Shown: positions 59,521 through 64,000 of the stretch, in pieces
How the letters are laid out: every line of letters begins with the position of its first letter
How positions within the stretch are numbered: position 1 is the first letter of the stretch
Source of the DNA: Streptomyces sp. TBY4
Lineage (GTDB): Bacteria; Actinomycetota; Actinomycetes; Streptomycetales; Streptomycetaceae
Assembly: GCF_024213195.1 (NCBI RefSeq)
Contig: NZ_JANAVF010000006.1
Span: 248,001 to 312,000 of the forward strand
Length of the DNA stretch: 64,000 nucleotides
Direction: 5' to 3'
Position numbers and translations under genes: made by a program
The notes under the pieces: model-generated
Told to the model about the DNA's origin: nothing
Databases searched by the model: none
Seen by the model: only the letters and a program-made list of their open reading frames with translations

Positions 59521-59600
59521 CCTCAAACGCCGGCGAGGCTGGATTTGTCAGCCCCTCCGGCGTTCGAGGAGTGGGAGTCCGGGGGCTGGCCCCCGGCAAC
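59521..59600. repeat. dispersed intergenic element, copies 4 and 5 as an inverted pair
   Basis: CCTCAAACGCCGGCGAGGCTG (59521-59541) faces CAGCCCCTCCGGCGTTCGAGG (59549-59569), with 18 of 21 positions able to pair around a 7-nt loop. A CCGGGGG-CTGG-CCCCCGG hairpin (about 59579-59597) follows. It lies 12 bp after pepN and probably ends its transcript. The rest of the 293-bp gap before desA shows no iron-box. Confidence 0.7.
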
Positions 59601-59801
59601 GGGTCCGGGCGGAGCCCGGGGAACGGTGGAAGGGCGGGTAGGGGACCCAGCCCCGCAGGGTCCGGACACTCCGGCGGCTTGAAATCAACCCCGCATAAAC
59701 CCGGGCGGTTACCCCATTCGGGTCGGATCGTTGTACCCCCCGGGTCCCCGACCCCGCAGAGCGGCACCACCGCCGCCACCCGTTCCCGTGAGGACAACCG
59801 C

Positions 59802-61202
59802 ATGACAGCGCCCCCCGGCACAGGCAGACGCGGCACCGCCCCGCTCGCCGGCGGACCCCACGGCGCCGACGCCCTGCAACCCCTCCTCGCCACCGTCCTC
59901 GACGCCCTGCGCACCGGAGCCCGGGCCCGCGGCGGACCGCTCCCGGCCGGCGGGCCCGAGGCCGTCACCGCCCGCGTCACCGCCGCACTGGGCGAGGTGT
60001 TCCCCGAGCACGGGCACGGCGACCACGAAGCCCTACGGACCCTCGTCCACGCCCTCACCGCCGGCGCGGCCGATCCCGCCGACCCCCTCTGCGCAGCCCA
60101 CCTGCACTGCCCGCCCCTCGCCGTCGCGGCCGCAGCCGACCTCGCCGCCAGCGCCCTCAACGCCTCCCTCGACTCCTGGGACCAGGCCCCCGCAGCCTCC
60201 GCCCTCGAATCCCTCCTCACCCGCACGCTCGCCGCGGAGTTCCACGACACCCCCCACCCCGACGCCGTCCTCACCACCGGCGGCACCGAAGCCAACCACC
60301 TCGCCCTCCTCCTCGCCCGCGAACGCCACGGCCCCCACCTCACCGTCCTGCACGGCGCCAACGCCCACCACTCCGTCCCGCGCGCCGCCTGGCTCCTCGG
60401 CCTGCCCCCCGCCCGCAGCCTCCCCACCCCCACCGGCACCCTCACCCCCGCCACCCTCGCCGAGGCCCTCGCCGCCACCACCGGCCCCGTCCTCGTCACC
60501 GCCACCGCCGGCACCACCGACGCCGGCCTCATCGACCCCCTCGACGCCCTCGCCGACCTCTGCGACGAACACGGCGCCGACCTCCACATCGACGCCGCCT
60601 ACGGCGGCCTCCTCCACCTCAGCCCCCGCCACCGCCCCAAACTCACCGGCCTCCAACGCGCCCGGTCGATCACCATCGACCTGCACAAACTCGGCTGGCA
60701 GCCCATCGCCGCAGGACTCCTCACCGTCCCCGACACCACCCTGCTGGCCCCCCTCACCCACCGGGCCGACTACCTCAACGCCCCCGACGACACCCGAGCC
60801 GGACTCCCCGACCTCCTCGGCCGCTCCCTGCGCACCACCCGCCGCGCAGACGCCCTCAAGATCGCCGCAACCCTGCGCTCCCTCGGCCGGGACGGTCTCA
60901 CCCACCTCATCGACCGCACCTGCGCCCACGCGGACCGGCTCGCCCGGCTCCTCGAAGCACACCCCGCCTTCGAACTCCACGCGGCGCCCACCATCAGCAC
61001 CGTCCTGTTCCGGCCCACCCACGCCGACGACACCGCACTGGCCGCCCTGCGCCGCACCCTCCTCCACGACGGCACCGCCGTACTGGGCCGGGCCACCGCC
61101 GACGGCCGCCTGTGGCTCAAGGCCACCCTGCTCAACCCCCACACCACGGCGGGGGACCTGGACGCCCTCGTGAACCTCCTGGAAGGCAGCACCCACCGAT
61201 GA
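59802..61202 (+). CDS. desA: DesA-like PLP-dependent lysine decarboxylase
   Basis: The 466-residue group II decarboxylase has the PLP lysine in 'DLHKLGWQP' (about 295), 'LTTGGTEANHLAL' and 'HIDAAYGG'. DesA makes cadaverine, the first step of desferrioxamine biosynthesis. GAGG lies 8 nt before the ATG. Only desB follows. No DmdR/IdeR iron box (TTAGGTTAGGCTCACCTAA type) is seen upstream. A diamine or aromatic-acid decarboxylase with another role is possible. Confidence 0.8.
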   Translation: MTAPPGTGRRGTAPLAGGPHGADALQPLLATVLDALRTGARARGGPLPAGGPEAVTARVTAALGEVFPEHGHGDHEALRTLVHALTAGAADPADPLCAAHLHCPPLAVAAAADLAASALNASLDSWDQAPAASALESLLTRTLAAEFHDTPHPDAVLTTGGTEANHLALLLARERHGPHLTVLHGANAHHSVPRAAWLLGLPPARSLPTPTGTLTPATLAEALAATTGPVLVTATAGTTDAGLIDPLDALADLCDEHGADLHIDAAYGGLLHLSPRHRPKLTGLQRARSITIDLHKLGWQPIAAGLLTVPDTTLLAPLTHRADYLNAPDDTRAGLPDLLGRSLRTTRRADALKIAATLRSLGRDGLTHLIDRTCAHADRLARLLEAHPAFELHAAPTISTVLFRPTHADDTALAALRRTLLHDGTAVLGRATADGRLWLKATLLNPHTTAGDLDALVNLLEGSTHR

Positions 61203-62608
61203 CCGCCCAGCTCGATGCACCCCACGACCTCGTCGGAATCGGCATCGGCCCCTTCAACCTCTCCCTCGCCGCCCTCGCCCACGGCCTGCCCCAGCAAGGC
61301 GCTGCAGAACTCGCCACCGCCTTCTACGACCAGCGCCGCGACTTCCGCTGGCACCCCGGACTCCTCATCGACGGAGCCACCCTCCAAGTCCCCTTCCTCG
61401 CCGACCTCGTCACCCTCGCCGACCCTTCCAGCCCCTGGTCGTTCCTCAGCTACCTCAAGCACAAGGAGCGCCTCTTCCCCTTCTACTTCGCGGAGAGCTT
61501 CCACATCCAGCGCGCCGAGTACGACGCCTACTGCCGCTGGGTCGCCGGCCGCCTGCCCGGACTCCACTTCGGCCACCAGGTCGACGCCGTCCGCTGGAAC
61601 CCCGAACGCGACCTCTTCGAAGTCGACTTCACCCAGGTCGACGCCGACGGAGAAGCAGAAGCCCTCGGCCGCACCTACACCCGCAACCTCGCCCTCGGCA
61701 TCGGCACCGCCCCCTACGTCCCCGAACCGCTGCGCCCCCTCGCCGAAGCACCCACCGTCCCGGTGATCCACTCCTCCGAGTACCTCGACAACCGGCAGCG
61801 CATCCTCGGAGCCGACCACGTCACCGTCATCGGATCGGGCCAGTCAGGAGCCGAGGTCTTCCTCGACCTGCTCCGCTCCCGCCCCGCCGGCCGCGAACGC
61901 CTCACCTGGCTCGCCCGCACCCCCTCCTTCGCCCCCATGGAGTACTCCAAGCTCGGCCTGGAGCACTTCACCCCCGACTACACCCGCTACTTCCACTCCC
62001 TCCCCGAGCCGGTCCGCGACCGCCTCGTCCCCGCCCAGTGGCAACTCCACAAGGGCATCGACGCCGCCACCATCGCCGCCATCCACGAGGAGCTCTACCG
62101 CCGCACCCTCGACGGAGGCTGGCCCGACGCCGTCCTCACCCCCGGAGTCAGCGTCCGCACCGCCGGCCGCGTCGCCACCACCAAGGTCGAACTGCACCTC
62201 GAACACGTGGACCAGGGCGCCCGCTCCCGCCTCACCACCGACGCCGTCGTCCTCGCCACCGGCTACCGCGAACGCCCCCTCGGCCGCCTCCTCGCCGGAC
62301 TCGACCCCTACCTGCGCAAGGACTCCTCCGGCCGCCCCCGCATCGACGACCGCTACCGGATGATCACCGACCCGGCCGTCACCGGCAGCATCTTCGTCCA
62401 GAACGGCGAACGCCACACCCACGGCGTCGGAGCCCCCGACCTCGGCCTCGCCGCCTGGCGCAGCGCCGCCATCCTGAACACCCTGACGGGCAAGGAGCCC
62501 TACCCCCAGCCCACCCGCACGGCCTTCACCACCTTCGGCCTCGAACAGCGGGAACACACCCGGCCCCAGCCCGCCGGCGAACTGCTCCCACTGGTCGAGC
62601 ACCCGTAA
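61199..62608 (+). CDS. desB: DesB-like lysine/cadaverine N-monooxygenase
   Basis: The 469-residue IucD/SidA-family enzyme has the FAD motif 'GIGIGPFNLSLAAL', the NADPH motif 'VIGSGQSGAEVFLDLL' and 'ATGYRERPL'. DesB hydroxylates cadaverine. It overlaps desA by ATGA. AAGGAGA follows its stop codon at 62607-62613 as if another gene should start, but no start codon comes after it. Confidence 0.82.
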   Translation: MTAQLDAPHDLVGIGIGPFNLSLAALAHGLPQQGAAELATAFYDQRRDFRWHPGLLIDGATLQVPFLADLVTLADPSSPWSFLSYLKHKERLFPFYFAESFHIQRAEYDAYCRWVAGRLPGLHFGHQVDAVRWNPERDLFEVDFTQVDADGEAEALGRTYTRNLALGIGTAPYVPEPLRPLAEAPTVPVIHSSEYLDNRQRILGADHVTVIGSGQSGAEVFLDLLRSRPAGRERLTWLARTPSFAPMEYSKLGLEHFTPDYTRYFHSLPEPVRDRLVPAQWQLHKGIDAATIAAIHEELYRRTLDGGWPDAVLTPGVSVRTAGRVATTKVELHLEHVDQGARSRLTTDAVVLATGYRERPLGRLLAGLDPYLRKDSSGRPRIDDRYRMITDPAVTGSIFVQNGERHTHGVGAPDLGLAAWRSAAILNTLTGKEPYPQPTRTAFTTFGLEQREHTRPQPAGELLPLVEHP

Positions 62609-62633
62609 GGAGAAACGTTTAGAGCACCATCTG

Positions 62634-64000
62634 CTAGAAGACCGGTGTCCCGGCTCGGGTCAGCCGCCAGTCCACGGACGCGAACTGCGCCGGGTCCACC
62701 GTCCCCTTCGCCTTCACCCACTGGATGATCGTGTTGCGTATTTCATCCGAGTTCGCCCACAGCTGCTTGGACTGCGGCACGTGCGGGAAGTTGCCGCCAC
62801 CCGAAGCCCGGTAGTTGTTCACCGCCAGCACGAACTGCGCCGCCGGATCCACCGGCTTCCCCTGGAAGGACAGCCCCGATATCCGCGAACCCACCGGCTC
62901 CGAGACATCGATGTCGTACGTCAACCCGTACACGGCGTCGTAGTTGTAGTCCGGAGTCCCCTCCGCGTTGGTCAGCTTCGCCGGATCCACCACATCACCG
63001 GGAGCCGTCCGCACGAAGTACTTCGCCGAGTACTCCAGATACTCCTTGACCTGCGCACCCGTCAACAGCCGCGCCTCCAGCGTGTTCTCGAACGGGTACA
63101 GACCCGCCGCGTCCCTGATCGTCACCTGCCCGGCCGGAATCGCCGCCGTCCGCGAGAAGCACGAAGCCTGCGACAGCACCGGCAGCGCGGCCCACTCCGT
63201 GCCCGCCAGCGCACCCTTCACCGTCTCCGCCTGCACGTGGTTGATCAGATCGATGATCGCCACGTCCTTGACCGGGCCGTCCACCGAGGACATCGCCTGC
63301 GTCGACGTACCGATCACCTGGTTCACGTACGCCACGACCTTGCGGTGCTCGTCCGACAGCAGCCCCACTATCTCCGGGTCCTCCACCGCCGTATTCGAGT
63401 TCAGCACCCGGGCCGACACCTTCGACACCGACCAGCAGCCCTTCGCCCACGTCAGCTCGAAGTCGAACAGCGTCAGCCGCTGCCCCCACTTCAGCGGCTC
63501 GGACAGCACCACGTCCTTGCCCGTCGCCTTGTTCCGCACCCGGTACTCCGGGATCTCCGTGTGCGCGTGCCCCACCAGGATCGCGTCGATCCCCGGCACC
63601 TGCTCCGCCACCAGACCCGCCGCGTTCTCGATGTGCGGCAGCTGGTCCCCGTAGCTCGACGTACCGCTCGAACCCGAATGCGCCGACACGATCACCACAT
63701 CCGCGCCCAGCGACCGCAGCCGCGGCACGTACTTCGCGGCCTGCTCCTCAAGACCCGGGAACGTCATCTTCCCCTGCACGTTCGCCTTGTCCCAGATCGC
63801 GATCCCCGGATTCGTCAGACCCAGCACCGCGACCTTCACGTCCCGCCCGTGCGGAGTGCGCAGCCGGTGCATGCTGTACGGCGGAAACGCCGGCCGCAGC
63901 GTCTTCGCATCCAGCGCGTTCGCCCCCAGCAACGGGAACTCGCACTGCTCCTCGAACTTCCGCAGCACCGGAATGCCGTAATTGAACTCGTGGTTCCCCA
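62634..64000 (-). CDS. 5'-nucleotidase/UshA-family phosphoesterase, partial
   Basis: The minus-strand gene runs off the right edge, so its N-terminus is missing. At the edge it reads 'GNHEFNYG', the metallophosphoesterase metal-binding motif. Then come 'VIVSAHSG', 'VGHAHTEIPEY' and a C-terminal 5'-nucleotidase domain ('YPFENTLEARLLTGAQVKEYLEY', 'NNYRASGGGNFP'). It should hydrolyse nucleotides or 2',3'-cyclic nucleotides outside the cell. It converges with desB, the stops being 25 bp apart. Confidence 0.9.
   Translation of the reverse strand, partial: GNHEFNYGIPVLRKFEEQCEFPLLGANALDAKTLRPAFPPYSMHRLRTPHGRDVKVAVLGLTNPGIAIWDKANVQGKMTFPGLEEQAAKYVPRLRSLGADVVIVSAHSGSSGTSSYGDQLPHIENAAGLVAEQVPGIDAILVGHAHTEIPEYRVRNKATGKDVVLSEPLKWGQRLTLFDFELTWAKGCWSVSKVSARVLNSNTAVEDPEIVGLLSDEHRKVVAYVNQVIGTSTQAMSSVDGPVKDVAIIDLINHVQAETVKGALAGTEWAALPVLSQASCFSRTAAIPAGQVTIRDAAGLYPFENTLEARLLTGAQVKEYLEYSAKYFVRTAPGDVVDPAKLTNAEGTPDYNYDAVYGLTYDIDVSEPVGSRISGLSFQGKPVDPAAQFVLAVNNYRASGGGNFPHVPQSKQLWANSDEIRNTIIQWVKAKGTVDPAQFASVDWRLTRAGTPVF

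Noticed and set aside
56854..59526. Long 890-codon open frame on the minus strand
   Set aside because: It is the mirror of pepN, rich in Gly/Val/Glu with no recognisable domain.
59570..59801. DmdR/IdeR iron box before desA
   Set aside because: No sequence close to TTAGGTTAGGCTCACCTAA is present.

Overview
The window is very GC-rich actinobacterial DNA with third-position GC bias, frequent GTG starts, ATGA/GTGA operon overlaps and lineage-typical families (bald helix-turn-helix/membrane regulators, HisKA_3 kinases, an Rpf-like muralytic enzyme, desferrioxamine-type genes). It most resembles a Streptomyces or close relative. No phage, transposase, plasmid or CRISPR feature is visible.

Layout. 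0.1-9.2 kb is mixed: an XRE/ricin-like membrane protein, a two-gene molybdenum hydroxylase (2Fe-2S/Mo fusion plus an FAD subunit with a 4Fe-4S motif), a repeat-protein pair, a secreted DUF1906 protein, a PPOX-fold protein and a VWA protein. 9.2-49.8 kb is dominated by a steroid catabolic cluster, split by a housekeeping block at about 24.1-31.9 kb (YrdB, methyltransferase, response regulator, Rpf/LysM/M23 enzyme, sensor kinase, cold-shock protein, DEAD-box helicase, secreted phosphatase). 49.8-64 kb is general Streptomyces content: HAD phosphatase, metallopeptidase-like protein, trypsin, a LuxR/kinase two-component pair, a DUF2975/XRE pair, chorismate mutase, aminopeptidase N, a desA-desB pair without desC/desD, and the C-terminal part of a 5'-nucleotidase cut by the window edge.

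How the steroid genes fit together. KstD and KshA/KshB open ring B of the androstenedione nucleus. HsaA/HsaB hydroxylate the resulting phenol, HsaC cleaves ring A, HsaD hydrolyses the product, and HsaE, HsaF and HsaG convert the C5-C6 dienoate to central metabolites. The remaining C/D-ring propionate (HIP) is activated by a FadD3-like ligase and degraded by IpdF-, FadE30-, EchA20-, IpdA/IpdB-, IpdC- and FadA6-like enzymes plus extra acyl-CoA dehydrogenases. The order fadE30-ipdF-kstR2-fadA6 and echA20-ipdA-ipdB-ipdC matches the mycobacterial HIP locus. Side-chain genes (cyp125, mce4, ltp2) are not in the window.

Regulation. A near match to the published KstR2 box lies in both divergent promoters of the HIP genes (21125-21138 and 35402-35415). 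An identical 17-bp perfect palindrome, TTCCCGCTCAGCGGGAA, lies upstream of hsaE (38051-38067) and of hsaA (44494-44510), next to an IclR-family gene. This suggests a separate IclR circuit for the ring A/B genes. A third module at 12.0-16.0 kb (flavin reductase, PadR regulator, luciferase-like monooxygenase, SDR, esterase) has its own shared promoter motif and no assigned substrate; it is the best candidate in the window for an undescribed pathway.
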